Position numbers and translations under genes: made by a program
Shown: piece after piece, positions 26,076 to 34,383 of the stretch
How positions within the stretch are numbered: the stretch's first letter is position 1
How the letters are laid out: the number at the start of each line of letters is the position of its first letter
Notes under the pieces: model-generated
The model's input: only the letters and a program-made list of their open reading frames with translations
Told to the model about the DNA's origin: nothing
The model's database searches: none
Source: Lachnospiraceae bacterium
GTDB taxonomy: Bacteria > Bacillota > Clostridia > Lachnospirales > Lachnospiraceae
Length of the DNA: 64,000 nucleotides
Assembly: GCA_017399685.1 (NCBI GenBank)
Contig: JAFQBM010000028.1
Location: forward strand, 62,001 to 126,000
Reading direction: 5' to 3'

Positions 26076-26287
26076 AATGCCCAGTCCAACCAGAATATCT
26101 CCCACCAAGGCAAAAAGTATAGAAACCCCAAATCTCCAATAGGGCATCTTTATCCAATTGCTGTCAATATTGCCAGAGTGCCTAGTTTCTCATTTCCTTT
26201 TCCTTTTAAATCAAATAACAAATCACCAACACAACAAAATAATCCTCCAACAAGTCCTAGTATTGAAAACATCATATTAATATCCAT
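26070..26287 (-). pseudogene. N-terminal fragment of a small membrane protein joined to the ABC remnant
   Basis: From ATG 26287 (AAGGA ten bases upstream) the frame reads MDINMMFSILGLVGG, then LFDLKGKGNEKLGTLAIL and a stop near 26160. In the next frame the sense continues as SNWIKMPYWRFGVSILFALVGD and GLGIF, hydrophobic, before changing into the ABC remnant near 26070. So a frameshifted multi-helix membrane protein is truncated at a junction. I do not recognise the family with confidence. Confidence 0.55.
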
Positions 26288-26434
26288 AGCATGTCATTCC
26301 TTTCCATATTATTTCAAAAACAGATTCCCCATTCTCTCCATATAATAATTTTATGTATTTTCAAAACATTTACCTCCTTGTTTTAAGCTCACTTCTCACC
26401 ACTAACTACTATATCTCCATTTCCTTCCCACTTC

Positions 26435-27037
26435 TTATTTACGACTATATCTGAAATCACAAAAATCTCCACCCTCGGCAATTGTTTTTGTACGAACTAA
26501 TTTCATACCCATCATATCCGCCAATACAAAATCCAGTTGACAAAGATATTTCGCTAGTTCCGGGCATCCTTCATCCCGGCAAAGCTTACATACACCGCAT
26601 TCGTGATAATCATATCCAAGATCATACTCCTCATTTCCTTCCAGAATATCAACCACCCAATCATTTTCATATATGCGTTTATGACTCTCCTTGGACCACT
26701 TTTTTCTGCCGGTCAGCTTCTTTTCATCAAGATATGTTTCTGCATTCCCCAACGCTTTATGAAAAAGTTTTGAAGCGTATAGTCCATCTTTAAAAATCTC
26801 ATAATTTTCCTGCGGAGACAGCCCCGTATTCCGATTCAAAGATATAAAATATGCTCCCATCATGTATGCGCTCATCATTTTATTCTTTCCGATATCTTTT
26901 GCACGTAAAGCGATTTTTTTATATTCCAATTTAATATTTCTAATTACCTTGCTGGTAAAATCTTTTTTTCTCAGTTCCTTTTTACAGGCACCGTGATAAA
27001 AAATTCCGAAAATCCGACAACTCATATTATATTTCAT
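26435..27037 (-). CDS. L-2-amino-thiazoline-4-carboxylate hydrolase-like protein
   Basis: 200 residues, soluble. The C-terminal half carries YDYHECGVCKLCRDEGCPELAKYL, LDFVLADMMGMKLVRTKTI and EGGDFCDFR (given in parts), matching the ATC hydrolase domain family (PF14196 from memory). The family opens the thiazoline ring in cysteine formation from ATC in Pseudomonas; many clostridial members are of unknown substrate. Clustered Cys (CGVCKLC, GC, FC) may bind metal. AAGGAG is seven bases before ATG 27037. It stands alone between the pseudogene scar and lexA, with palindromes upstream that may be operators. Confidence 0.75.
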   Translation of the reverse strand: MKYNMSCRIFGIFYHGACKKELRKKDFTSKVIRNIKLEYKKIALRAKDIGKNKMMSAYMMGAYFISLNRNTGLSPQENYEIFKDGLYASKLFHKALGNAETYLDEKKLTGRKKWSKESHKRIYENDWVVDILEGNEEYDLGYDYHECGVCKLCRDEGCPELAKYLCQLDFVLADMMGMKLVRTKTIAEGGDFCDFRYSRK

Positions 27038-27109
27038 GCTTATTCTCCTTTTCGTTTATTGCCCTTTCGCAGTGTCTTACATTCAATTTGTAAGTTTTTA
27101 AAAATCATA

Positions 27110-27163
27110 TCATAAAAATATGCCATTCAAGACAGCACCAACAATAATATCAAAGCAATTCAT
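27110..27163 (-). other. Seventeen-codon hydrophobic ORF upstream of the hydrolase gene
   Basis: ATG 27163 is preceded by AAAGGGG at eight bases and encodes a 17-residue hydrophobic peptide (MNCFDIIVGAVLNGIFL) before TGA. It lies between palindromes at 27181-27245 and the hydrolase gene on the same strand. It may be a leader peptide, a small membrane peptide or the stub of a lost gene. Confidence 0.3.
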
Positions 27164-27180
27164 AATCAGAGCCCCTTTCT

Positions 27181-27245
27181 GTTAGTTTACACTAACTTAC
27201 TGTTTTTAAATTAGCAGTAACAATCACGATCAGTGTTAGTTACTG
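27181..27245. promoter_or_regulatory. Cluster of palindromes, possible TetR-type operators
   Basis: GTTAGT-TTAC-ACTAAC (27181-27196) is a perfect palindrome of TetR-operator style. CAGTAAC (27215-27221) and GTTACTG (27239-27245) form a second perfect inverted repeat. Both repeat the TTAGT/ACTAA theme. They lie about 145 bases upstream of the hydrolase gene. No regulator gene is adjacent; it may have been lost with the pseudogenes. Confidence 0.45.
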
Positions 27246-27385
27246 CCAACCACCATACTACATTACTACCAAAAAAGCGTTTCGTCAATCATTTTCTTAA
27301 AACCCAAACTTCATAATACTTTGCATTAGAATGATAATTGTATAATACTTCAATCCAAAACCGCATTTAAGTGCACTATCTTCCA

Positions 27386-27425
27386 CAAACAAACGTTTGC
27401 AATCTTAACGAACATATGTTATACT
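27386..27425 (+). promoter_or_regulatory. lexA promoter with two SOS boxes
   Basis: TTGCAA (27397-27402) and TATACT (27420-27425) are spaced by 17 bases. CGAAC-ATAT-GTT (27409-27420) matches the Gram-positive LexA box (CGAAC-N4-GTTCG) and runs into the -10 element. A weaker box, CAAAC-AAAC-GTTTG, covers 27386-27399 at the -35. This supports autorepression of lexA. Elsewhere in 27245-27385 I see no gene. Confidence 0.8.
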
Positions 27426-27463
27426 TGCAACAGAACTATAACAAATACATATAGGAGGACTTC

Positions 27464-28084
27464 ATGAAATCGAATCAAATTACTTCGAAACAGCAGGAAA
27501 TTCTTGAATATTTAAAAGAATGCATCCTCTCCAAAGGCTATCCACCTTCTGTTCGTGAAATATGTGAAGCTGTTAAACTAAAATCCACCTCTTCTGTTCA
27601 TTCCCACTTAGCGAGTCTGGAACAAAAGGGTTATATTCGTAGAGATGCTACCAAACCAAGAGCGATTGAGATTTTAGATGATGAGTTTAATCTGACACGA
27701 AGAGAAATCGTAAATGTACCTATTGTAGGTACTGTAACCGCCGGAGAACCTATTTTAGCAGTTGAAAATATCGAAGGATATTTCCCAATGCCACCAGATT
27801 ATCTTACCAACCAATCTGCTTTCATGTTAAAAGTAAAAGGGGAAAGTATGATAAACGCAGGTATTCTGGATGGTGATATGATTTTAGTCGCACAACAGCC
27901 TAATGCCAGCGACCGAGACATTGTCGTAGCTTTACTTGAAGATAGTGTTACTGTAAAGCGTTTTTTCAAAGAAAATGGACACTATCGTCTACAGCCGGAA
28001 AACGACCACATGGACCCTATCATCGTCGATAAGGTAGAAATCTTAGGAAAAGTAATTGGTGTTTACCGTTCACTTTTAAGATAA
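27464..28084 (+). CDS. lexA: SOS repressor LexA
   Basis: 206 residues. The N-terminal winged helix ([28 protein letters not shown] in parts) binds SOS boxes. The C-terminal S24 domain has the self-cleavage site A93-G94 (VTAGEP), the Ser128 nucleophile in KGESMI and Lys165 in VKRFF. DNA damage through RecA* triggers cleavage. AGGAGG precedes ATG 27464 by five bases. It is divergent from the hydrolase gene and convergent with rsfS, sharing a bidirectional terminator. Confidence 0.97.
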   Translation: MKSNQITSKQQEILEYLKECILSKGYPPSVREICEAVKLKSTSSVHSHLASLEQKGYIRRDATKPRAIEILDDEFNLTRREIVNVPIVGTVTAGEPILAVENIEGYFPMPPDYLTNQSAFMLKVKGESMINAGILDGDMILVAQQPNASDRDIVVALLEDSVTVKRFFKENGHYRLQPENDHMDPIIVDKVEILGKVIGVYRSLLR

Positions 28085-28094
28085 GGTGAAAAAG

Positions 28095-28139
28095 AAAAAG
28101 AAGTGTGTTTCTCATTATTCCGAAACACACTTCTTTTTT
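28095..28139 (+). terminator. Bidirectional terminator between lexA and rsfS
   Basis: AAAAAGAAGTGTGTTT (28095-28110) pairs with AAACACACTTCTTTTT (28123-28138) around a 12-base loop. The A-run and T-run on the two sides let it work for lexA on the plus strand and for the rsfS operon on the minus strand. It touches the rsfS stop codon. Confidence 0.9.
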
Positions 28140-28482
28140 ATAACAACGTATTTACATCAATGAACTTTCCATCTCTCCACATACGTTCTAAGTCATAGAA
28201 TTCTCTATCTTCTTTTAAAAATACATGAACAATGATATCATTAAAATCTAACAAAATCCAATTTCCGGAAGCCTTTCCTTCTGACTGTAACAACGTAACA
28301 CCGTTTTTTTCCAATGCCTCTATTACATTATCTACCAATGCCTGAACCTGGCTTGGGCTATTACCATTTACAATAATAAAATAATCTGTAATTACAGTCT
28401 GCTCACTAATATCGATGACACAAATATTTTCACCTTTTTTATCGTCCAAAGCTTTTACCGCTATTTTAACTTTTTCTAGCAT
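28138..28482 (-). CDS. rsfS: Ribosome silencing factor
   Basis: 114 residues of the Iojap/RsfS family, which binds L14 and blocks subunit joining in poor nutrient conditions. Visible are AVKALDDKKGENICVIDIS, TDYFIIVNGNSPSQVQALVDN, EGKASGNWILLDFNDIIVHVF and FYDLERMWRDG, all conserved. AAAGGAG precedes ATG 28482. It follows yqeK by 23 bases and is the last gene of the minus-strand cluster. Confidence 0.95.
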   Translation of the reverse strand: MLEKVKIAVKALDDKKGENICVIDISEQTVITDYFIIVNGNSPSQVQALVDNVIEALEKNGVTLLQSEGKASGNWILLDFNDIIVHVFLKEDREFYDLERMWRDGKFIDVNTLL

Positions 28483-28505
28483 ATTCTTTCTCCTTTCACT
28501 GTCTC

Positions 28506-29093
28506 TTAATCATCCTCTATTTCTGTTTTCAATGCGTTTTTATAATACTCATATGCACTTAAAGTAATATCATCAATGACCGCATTTTTTACTTCCAAAT
28601 AATGAATCGTATTCTTCATTATCTCACACAAGCAAGAATCCAAATCTGTAAATGCCAGTTTTCTTATTAATTTCATATTTTTTATTTCTTTCCGGTTTGC
28701 TTCCATAAAATCAGCAATGTAAATAATCTTTTCCAATGCTGTCATATTTTCTTTTCCAGTAGTATGGTAAGTGATTGCTGACAGTATTTCCGAGTCTTCC
28801 ACCCCATACTTCTTTTTTGCATAAAATGCTCCAAGCTTCCCATGAAGCAATTCCGGATTCGCATATTCATATTTACTAATTGGTAAATGATTTTCCTGGC
28901 AAAGCTTTATTTTTTTCTCTGGTGACAAATATTTTGCACAATCATGCAACAAACCTGCAACTGCAGCTTTTTCTATATCTACATCATAACACATTGCCAT
29001 GCAGGCCGCAGTATATTCCACACCTAAAGAATGTTCAAATCTTTTTGGCGACAGTTTTTTCTCCAGTTTTTCACGCATTTCAATTCGATCCAT
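28506..29093 (-). CDS. yqeK: HD-domain hydrolase YqeK (Ap4A-type)
   Basis: 195 residues with the metal-binding HD signature: H21 in RFEHSLGV, HD at 50-51 in LLHDCAK, and later ITYHTTGK and IYIADFMEANR. Bacterial YqeK hydrolyses diadenosine tetraphosphate symmetrically. It sits in the conserved nadD-yqeK-rsfS order. The start is uncertain: ATG 29093 or GTG 29102 three codons upstream; AAGGA is at an awkward distance from both. Confidence 0.92.
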   Translation of the reverse strand: MDRIEMREKLEKKLSPKRFEHSLGVEYTAACMAMCYDVDIEKAAVAGLLHDCAKYLSPEKKIKLCQENHLPISKYEYANPELLHGKLGAFYAKKKYGVEDSEILSAITYHTTGKENMTALEKIIYIADFMEANRKEIKNMKLIRKLAFTDLDSCLCEIMKNTIHYLEVKNAVIDDITLSAYEYYKNALKTEIEDD

Positions 29094-29177
29094 AATTTGC
29101 ACCAGTCCTTACTTCTTTTCTAGCTTTACCTGATTTTTATATTTTTCATTTTCAACAAAACTCATTTATATAGATAG

Positions 29178-29795
29178 TTACTTACTGCCCGTTGTTTGAT
29201 ATAATTTATGAGCCAATGCATACTCTTCCACTTCTTTAGGTAAAAGATAACGGATGGAACGTCCATTACGAACTCTTTTTCTAATATTATGGGATGAAAT
29301 CTCCATGTTTGGAGTAAGCAAAGGAAATATTTTACCATATGGATACCTTTCCAACAAATACTCAATTTGTGCCTCTAATTCCGATTCTGCAATATGGTCC
29401 CTTCCAGCAGCCAGAATTGCTGCGTATCTTAATATTTCATCCGGTTCTTTCCACGATTCAAAGTGATACAAAGAATCTGCTCCCATAATAAAATAATACT
29501 CATGTTCCGGCTGTTCTTCTTTTAGCTGGCGAACGGTATCCACAGTATAAGTATATCCTTCTCTTTCCATCTCCAATAAAGACAATTCAAAATGAGGATT
29601 GTCTTTAATAGCTAATTTCACCATCTCAATCCGGTCTTTTGCGGACACATTACTGGAAATATTCCGATGGGCAGGTTCCTTCACAGGCATAATAAGAACC
29701 TTGTCCAAATCAAAGTCCTCATAAGCAGTTTCTGCCAATAACAAATGTCCATTATGAATCGGATTAAATGTACCACCCATAATACCAATTTTCAC
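29178..29795 (-). CDS. nadD: Nicotinate-nucleotide adenylyltransferase
   Basis: Forms deamido-NAD from NaMN and ATP. The 205 residues have GIMGGTFNPIHNGHL with the H14xxH17 motif, YFIMGADSLYHFESWKEPDEI and the C-terminal MEISSHNIRKRVRNGRSIRYL with the ISSTxxR-type signature. The start is GTG 29795 with GGAGG six bases upstream. It follows yhbY by 64 bases, with no terminator seen between them. Confidence 0.95.
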   Translation of the reverse strand: MKIGIMGGTFNPIHNGHLLLAETAYEDFDLDKVLIMPVKEPAHRNISSNVSAKDRIEMVKLAIKDNPHFELSLLEMEREGYTYTVDTVRQLKEEQPEHEYYFIMGADSLYHFESWKEPDEILRYAAILAAGRDHIAESELEAQIEYLLERYPYGKIFPLLTPNMEISSHNIRKRVRNGRSIRYLLPKEVEEYALAHKLYQTTGSK

Positions 29796-29859
29796 TTTTT
29801 GCCTCCGTTCCTCCGTTTATCAACGGTCAGTTATACTAAAAGTATACCACTCTAAAGAT

Positions 29860-30150
29860 CTATTTTGGCAATTCGATTTTTTTATTGTCCTTTGATTCCT
29901 TATATAACACAATTTTTTTACCAATTACCTGCACCACCTGGGCTCTTGTTCGTTCAGCCAGCACATTGGCAATCTCTTTCGGGTCATCCAGACAGTTTTT
30001 TAATACGGATATTTTAATCAATTCTCTCTTATCAATGGCTTCCCGAATCGCTTCTGTCACTTCCGGAGTCAGCGATGATTTTCCAATTTGAAAAATAGGA
30101 TCGATGTTCATAGCCAGTCCTTTTAAATAAGCTCTTTGCTTACTAGTCAT
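29860..30150 (-). CDS. yhbY: CRM-domain RNA-binding protein YhbY
   Basis: 96 residues, a complete CRM (YhbY) domain. MTSKQRAYLKGLAMNIDPIF and QIGKSSLTPEV, then REAIDKRELIKISVLKNC, are diagnostic. It associates with pre-50S particles in ribosome assembly. AGGAGG-like GGAGG precedes ATG 30150. It lies between obgE and nadD, the normal clostridial order. Confidence 0.95.
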   Translation of the reverse strand: MTSKQRAYLKGLAMNIDPIFQIGKSSLTPEVTEAIREAIDKRELIKISVLKNCLDDPKEIANVLAERTRAQVVQVIGKKIVLYKESKDNKKIELPK

Positions 30151-30237
30151 AAAAATTCCTCCCTTACCTTAAATCAATCATCTTTGTTCTCACGCATTCA
30201 CAACAATCTCAAAAATCACCATCGTGAATTACTTCGT

Positions 30238-31527
30238 TTATTTATAATACTCAAATTCCAAAGCGTACAATTTTACAATGTCTCCATCCTGGATACCCAG
30301 TTCTTCTAACTGTGTTAAAATTCCCGTATCCTTCAGGAATTTCTGGAAGAAATCAAAACCTTTTTCAGAATCCAGATTCGTATAACCTAACATTCGTTCG
30401 ATTCTTGGTCCTTCCACAATAAATACGCCTTCCTCATCACCTTTTTCTACTGTAAATGGCTCTGTAGGGTCATCGTATGAATCCAGGTTATATTCCGGTT
30501 CAAATTCTACCACTGTCTGGTCAACATCTTTTAACATACTGTTGATATGCCATAAAAGTTCCTTCACACCCTGTCCACTTACTGCTGAAATCGGAAATAC
30601 CTTCATGCCTTCTTTTCCAAACTCTTCTTCCAGCATAGAAATGATCACTTCCTGGTCTTCTTCCGGCATGGCATCCATTTTATTGGCGGCGATTACCTGT
30701 GGTCGTTTTTCTAAATCCTTATTATATGACTTTAGCTCTTCTAAAATAGTATGAATGTCTGCAATAGGATCTCTTCCTTCTGTAGATGCCGCATCTACCA
30801 TATGAACCAACACCTTGGTTCGTTCAATATGTCTTAAAAACTCAAATCCCAGTCCTACACCCTGGGAAGCACCTTCAATAATACCAGGAATGTCTGCTAT
30901 TACAAAACCTTCGTTTGGAGCTAAATCTACCACACCTAAATTCGGATTTAAGGTAGTAAAATGATAATTTGCAATCTTCGGCTTTGCATTAGTCACACGG
31001 GATAAAAATGTAGATTTTCCTACGTTAGGATATCCCACCAGACCTACATCTGCAATAACCTTTAATTCCAACTGCACCCATAATTCTCTTGCTTTCTGGC
31101 CCGGCTGGGCATATTTTGGAACCTGCATGGTAGCAGTGGCATAATGCTGGTTTCCTTTTCCGCCACGACCTCCTTTTAACAAAACAACAGGTTCTTTTTT
31201 ATTTGACATATCTAGGATTACTTTTCCTGTTTCTGCATCTTTAATGACAGTTCCAGGTGGTACTTTTAAAACAATATCCGCTCCATCAGCACCATGACAA
31301 CGTTTTTTACCGCCATCTTCTCCATTTTCAGCACAATATTTTCTTACATTACGAAAATCTACTAATGTATTTAAGCCTTCATCTACCACAAAAATTACAT
31401 CGCCACCACGACCGCCATCACCACCATCCGGTCCACCATTGGGTACATATAATTCTCTTCGAAAACTTACATGGCCATCTCCGCCTTTACCGGAGCGAAT
31501 ATATATCTTAGCTCTATCTGCAAACAT
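30238..31527 (-). CDS. obgE: GTPase Obg
   Basis: 429 residues in three domains. The Gly-rich Obg fold is residues about 1-158 (RSGKGGDGHVSFRRE, GGPDGGDGGRGGDV). The G domain has GYPNVGKST, the G3 motif DIPG and NKMD. The C-terminal OCT domain is about 350-429. Obg is needed for 50S maturation and stress control. GAGGTGAT precedes ATG 31527. An attenuator-like hairpin separates it from rpmA. Confidence 0.97.
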   Translation of the reverse strand: MFADRAKIYIRSGKGGDGHVSFRRELYVPNGGPDGGDGGRGGDVIFVVDEGLNTLVDFRNVRKYCAENGEDGGKKRCHGADGADIVLKVPPGTVIKDAETGKVILDMSNKKEPVVLLKGGRGGKGNQHYATATMQVPKYAQPGQKARELWVQLELKVIADVGLVGYPNVGKSTFLSRVTNAKPKIANYHFTTLNPNLGVVDLAPNEGFVIADIPGIIEGASQGVGLGFEFLRHIERTKVLVHMVDAASTEGRDPIADIHTILEELKSYNKDLEKRPQVIAANKMDAMPEEDQEVIISMLEEEFGKEGMKVFPISAVSGQGVKELLWHINSMLKDVDQTVVEFEPEYNLDSYDDPTEPFTVEKGDEEGVFIVEGPRIERMLGYTNLDSEKGFDFFQKFLKDTGILTQLEELGIQDGDIVKLYALEFEYYK

Positions 31528-31545
31528 TGTATCACCTCGTTTATA

Positions 31546-31584
31546 TGAAAAAACGACTTTAAATCATGTTGATTCAAAGCCGTT
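31546..31584 (-). terminator. Terminator or attenuator between rpmA and obgE
   Basis: In the minus-strand RNA, 15 bases at 31570-31584 pair with 31552-31566 over a 3-base loop, with two G-U pairs and no mismatch, followed by six T. It would end most rplU-prp-rpmA transcripts and leave obgE to read-through or to another start. Confidence 0.8.
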
Positions 31585-31593
31585 CATTAATTC

Positions 31594-31881
31594 TTAGTCG
31601 TTTGTTCTTGGGTAAACAGAAGCCTGCTTCTTGTTTCTACCCTTTCTTTCAAATTTAAGAACTCCATCTGTTAATGCGAATAAAGTATCATCTCCACCAC
31701 GTCCAACATTCACACCTGGATGAATCTTAGTACCACGTTGTCTATATAAAATGTTACCAGCTTTAACAAATTGTCCATCTGCTCTCTTCGCTCCAAGTCT
31801 CTTAGATTCGGAATCTCTACCATTCTTAGTAGAACCAACACCCTTCTTATGAGCGAATAACTGAAGGTTCATCTTCATCAT
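31594..31881 (-). CDS. rpmA: Ribosomal protein L27 with Prp-cleaved N-terminus
   Basis: 95 residues. The mature protein begins [21 protein letters not shown], in line with all L27. Before it stands MMKMNLQLF, the extension found in Firmicutes that Prp removes between F9 and A10 so that the N-terminus can reach the peptidyl-transferase centre. prp is immediately upstream. AGGAGG lies ten bases before ATG 31881; an ATG one codon later is possible. Confidence 0.97.
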   Translation of the reverse strand: MMKMNLQLFAHKKGVGSTKNGRDSESKRLGAKRADGQFVKAGNILYRQRGTKIHPGVNVGRGGDDTLFALTDGVLKFERKGRNKKQASVYPRTND

Positions 31882-31886
31882 TGTAA

Positions 31887-32219
31887 TTACACCTCCTTAG
31901 TTTTAACTTTCAAATACTGCTTTCCATATGTTTCACGAATTCCATCAATGCCTAGCATCAACGAATCCATCAATAGTCTTGCATCATGTGAAATAGAATC
32001 TTTATCCAAGAAATGAAACCTCACATCTCCTGTCTTTTCTTCGACTTCCCCGTCAAAACCATCGTCTGTCAAAATCTCAATAGAATTGATAAAGTTCACA
32101 ACCAGAACCGATATAGCAGAACAGATAATATCTTTTCCTTCCACATCATATCCGGCATGTCCCTTCGCTTCAAATCCTACACAATTACCATTCTGATTAA
32201 AAAAAGTAATTCTAACCAT
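31887..32219 (-). CDS. prp: Ribosomal-processing cysteine protease Prp
   Basis: 110 residues of the YsxB family. The catalytic dyad is visible as H21 in KGHAGY and C33 in DIICSAIS. The protease cuts the N-terminal extension of L27 encoded just downstream. There is no clear ribosome site, and the gene starts two bases after the rplU stop, so translation is probably coupled to L21. Confidence 0.95.
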   Translation of the reverse strand: MVRITFFNQNGNCVGFEAKGHAGYDVEGKDIICSAISVLVVNFINSIEILTDDGFDGEVEEKTGDVRFHFLDKDSISHDARLLMDSLMLGIDGIRETYGKQYLKVKTKEV

Positions 32220-32221
32220 AA

Positions 32222-32524
32222 TTAAGCATTAATCTTGTCAATCTTAACTTGAGTATATGCTTGTCTGTGTCCTTGCTTTTTGTGATATCCAGTCTTTCTC
32301 TTGTACTTGTAAACGATAACTTTCTTACCTTTACCTTCACCTTCGACTGTAGCTTCAACAGAAGCTTTCGCAAGAGCATCACCAACTAATACATCGCCGT
32401 TGTTTACTAAAACAACATCAAATGTAACTTTACTTCCAGCTTCAGCGTTTAATTTTTCTACTTTAATTACATCGCCTTCTGCTACTTTGTATTGTTTACC
32501 ACCTGTTGCTATGATTGCGTACAT
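32222..32524 (-). CDS. rplU: Ribosomal protein L21
   Basis: 100 residues, complete: [34 protein letters not shown] and the basic end [21 protein letters not shown] with IDKI. It binds 23S rRNA. AGGAGGTG precedes ATG 32524. First gene of rplU-prp-rpmA, behind its own promoter. Confidence 0.97.
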   Translation of the reverse strand: MYAIIATGGKQYKVAEGDVIKVEKLNAEAGSKVTFDVVLVNNGDVLVGDALAKASVEATVEGEGKGKKVIVYKYKRKTGYHKKQGHRQAYTQVKIDKINA

Positions 32525-32605
32525 ATGGCACCTCCTATTACAATTACTCGCCAGTTATGGTGGTCAAAAGACACTTTATTACCTCACTGTGCGGCACACT
32601 ATTGT

Positions 32606-32634
32606 AGTTTAACATCAATTTTCCTGTATGTCAA
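32606..32634 (-). promoter_or_regulatory. Promoter and untranslated leader of rplU
   Basis: Consensus TTGACA (32629-32634) and TAAACT (32606-32611) with a 17-base spacer on the minus strand. The start near 32599 leaves about 75 bases before rplU, including GTGTGCCGCACA and GACCACC segments. This is where Firmicutes carry an L21 leader; I cannot show the conserved fold. Confidence 0.75.
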
Positions 32635-32680
32635 TTGTTTTTTTTATTTTCCAACATTTATTTTAACCTTTATTAACATC

Positions 32681-34045
32681 CTATAATCCAATCAATGCAG
32701 ATGCCACCTTAAAATAAATAATCAAAGAAATGGCATCAACCATGGTTGTAATAAAAGGACTTGCCATAACTGCCGGATCAAAACCAAGTTTTTTCGTAAG
32801 AATCGGAAGAATACAACCAATTACTTTGGCGATGATAACTGTCATTAATAATGTAATGCAAATAACGACTGCTATCATTATTTCCACTCTGTCAAATACC
32901 AATAATTTTACGAAATTGCAGACTGTTAAAGTAATACCACAAGCAAGAGAAACCCTGAATTCTTTCCATACTGCCTTCATGGTATCCTTAAATTCAACCT
33001 CACCTAAAGAAAGAGCACGAATGATAGTTACTGACGTCTGTCCCCCTGAATTACCACCAGTGTCCATAAGCATCGGAATATATGCTGTAAGTACTGTACA
33101 GGTGGCAAGGGCATTCTCAAAAGATGTAATAATCATTCCCGTAAAAGTTGCAGAAATCATAAGTAACAATAGCCATGGCATTCTCGCCTTCCAGGTTTCA
33201 AAAACGGAAGTCTTAAAATAAGATTTATCCGATGGAATAATCGCTGCCATCTTTTTCATATCTTCTGTGGCCTCATCTTGCATAACGTCAATGGCATCAT
33301 CAAAGGTAACAATACCAACCAGACGATTTTCAACATCTACAACCGGAATCGCCAAAAGGTCATATTTATTAAATTTATTCGCAACTTCTTCCTTATCTTC
33401 CAGAGTGTGGACAGAAATACACTTTTTATCCATCAAATCTGCGATTTTATCCGATTCTTCTGCCAGCAACAAAGATTTAATGGTTACACTACCTTTTAAA
33501 AAACGGTTATCATCCGTTACATAACAGGTATAAATAGTTTCTTTATCAATACCGGTACGCCGAATTCGCTTAATGGACTCTTCCACCGTCATACCTGGTC
33601 TTAAACTGACATATTCGATGGTCATGATACTTCCGGCACTATCATCCGGATATTTTAAAATTTCATTGATCATCTGTCTGGTATCAGAATCAGAATTAAG
33701 TAAAATTCTTTTTACTACATTGGCAGGCATTTCTTCCACGATATCAACAGTATCATCCAGATACAGTTCATCCAGAACCTCTCTTAATTCATTATCACTG
33801 AATCCTGTAATCAGTAATTCCTGAGCATCTGCCTCCATTTCCACAAAGGTTTCCGCAGCAAGAACCTTTGGTAAAAGACGAAATAAAAGCGGAATTTTCT
33901 CACTGGCTATTTCCTCAAAAACAGAAGAAATATCTGCGGGATTCATTTCAATCAGCAATTCTTTCAATTCCGAATAATTCTTTTCTTCCAATAACTTTAA
34001 AATCAATTCGCAAATATTCATTTTAGTTTCCACGTCACTTACCAT
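32681..34045 (-). CDS. mgtE: Magnesium transporter MgtE
   Basis: 454 residues. The N-terminal MgtE domain (KELLIEMNPADISSVFEE) is followed by two CBS domains (DDSAGSIMTIEYVSLRPGMT, KYDLLAIPVVDVENRLVGIV) that sense cytosolic Mg, and a pore of five helices with DTGGNSGGQTS and the final ASPFITTMVDA. The start ATG 34045 is only one base after AAAGG, so the true start is doubtful; ATG 34021 is an alternative. The long leader upstream contains a small ORF and hairpin. Confidence 0.95.
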   Translation of the reverse strand: MVSDVETKMNICELILKLLEEKNYSELKELLIEMNPADISSVFEEIASEKIPLLFRLLPKVLAAETFVEMEADAQELLITGFSDNELREVLDELYLDDTVDIVEEMPANVVKRILLNSDSDTRQMINEILKYPDDSAGSIMTIEYVSLRPGMTVEESIKRIRRTGIDKETIYTCYVTDDNRFLKGSVTIKSLLLAEESDKIADLMDKKCISVHTLEDKEEVANKFNKYDLLAIPVVDVENRLVGIVTFDDAIDVMQDEATEDMKKMAAIIPSDKSYFKTSVFETWKARMPWLLLLMISATFTGMIITSFENALATCTVLTAYIPMLMDTGGNSGGQTSVTIIRALSLGEVEFKDTMKAVWKEFRVSLACGITLTVCNFVKLLVFDRVEIMIAVVICITLLMTVIIAKVIGCILPILTKKLGFDPAVMASPFITTMVDAISLIIYFKVASALIGL

Positions 34046-34110
34046 ACCTTTCTACTTTATTGTTTCATAGATATTTTATGGTAAAAAAGCAAAGCGAGAA
34101 ACATCAGCCT

Positions 34111-34166
34111 CTGGTATACATTTGTAATAAAACATCCTTTCCTATTTCATTACAAATGCACACCAG
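34111..34166 (-). promoter_or_regulatory. Long RNA hairpin in the mgtE leader
   Basis: The 18-base arms 34149-34166 and 34111-34128 pair on the minus-strand RNA with no mismatch and two G-U wobbles; on the plus strand the same positions would be A-C mismatches. The loop is 20 bases. It starts within the last codons of a small leader ORF and stands 66 bases before mgtE. Confidence 0.7.
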
Positions 34167-34218
34167 ACACCAATGCTTTTAACTTATTTTTGCTCCTACT
34201 ACCCGTTTCTGTGTCCAT
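34150..34218 (-). CDS. Putative 22-residue leader peptide of mgtE
   Basis: ATG 34218 has an excellent AAAGGAG five bases upstream. The peptide MDTETGSRSKNKLKALVSG plus VHL ends at TAA 34150, inside the first arm of the mgtE leader hairpin. It is polar and basic, not a membrane peptide. Its place between the promoter and mgtE suggests that ribosome position on the ORF controls hairpin formation. A longer frame upstream to 34341 has no ribosome site and crosses the promoter. Confidence 0.5.
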   Translation of the reverse strand: MDTETGSRSKNKLKALVSGVHL

Positions 34219-34313
34219 AAATACTCCTTTCTGTTCACTCATTCGTTCTCTATTAAAATACCTGTAACAATTCGAATTTCTCCTATAATGTATTGCTCCG
34301 AACTGCCAAAATA

Positions 34314-34341
34314 ATCTTATCCTTTTTTTCTTTTTTGTCAA
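34314..34341 (-). promoter_or_regulatory. Promoter of the mgtE transcript
   Basis: Consensus TTGACA (34336-34341) and TAAGAT (34314-34319) with a 16-base spacer on the minus strand. The start near 34307 gives a leader of about 260 bases before mgtE. Confidence 0.65.
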
Positions 34342-34383
34342 CTTTCATATTCTTTACTATTTGCATTTTATCCCATATTATTC

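Noticed and set aside
25361..27463. Insertion sequence or prophage as cause of the decayed region
   Set aside because: No transposase, integrase, terminal inverted repeats or target duplication could be found; only gene fragments are visible.
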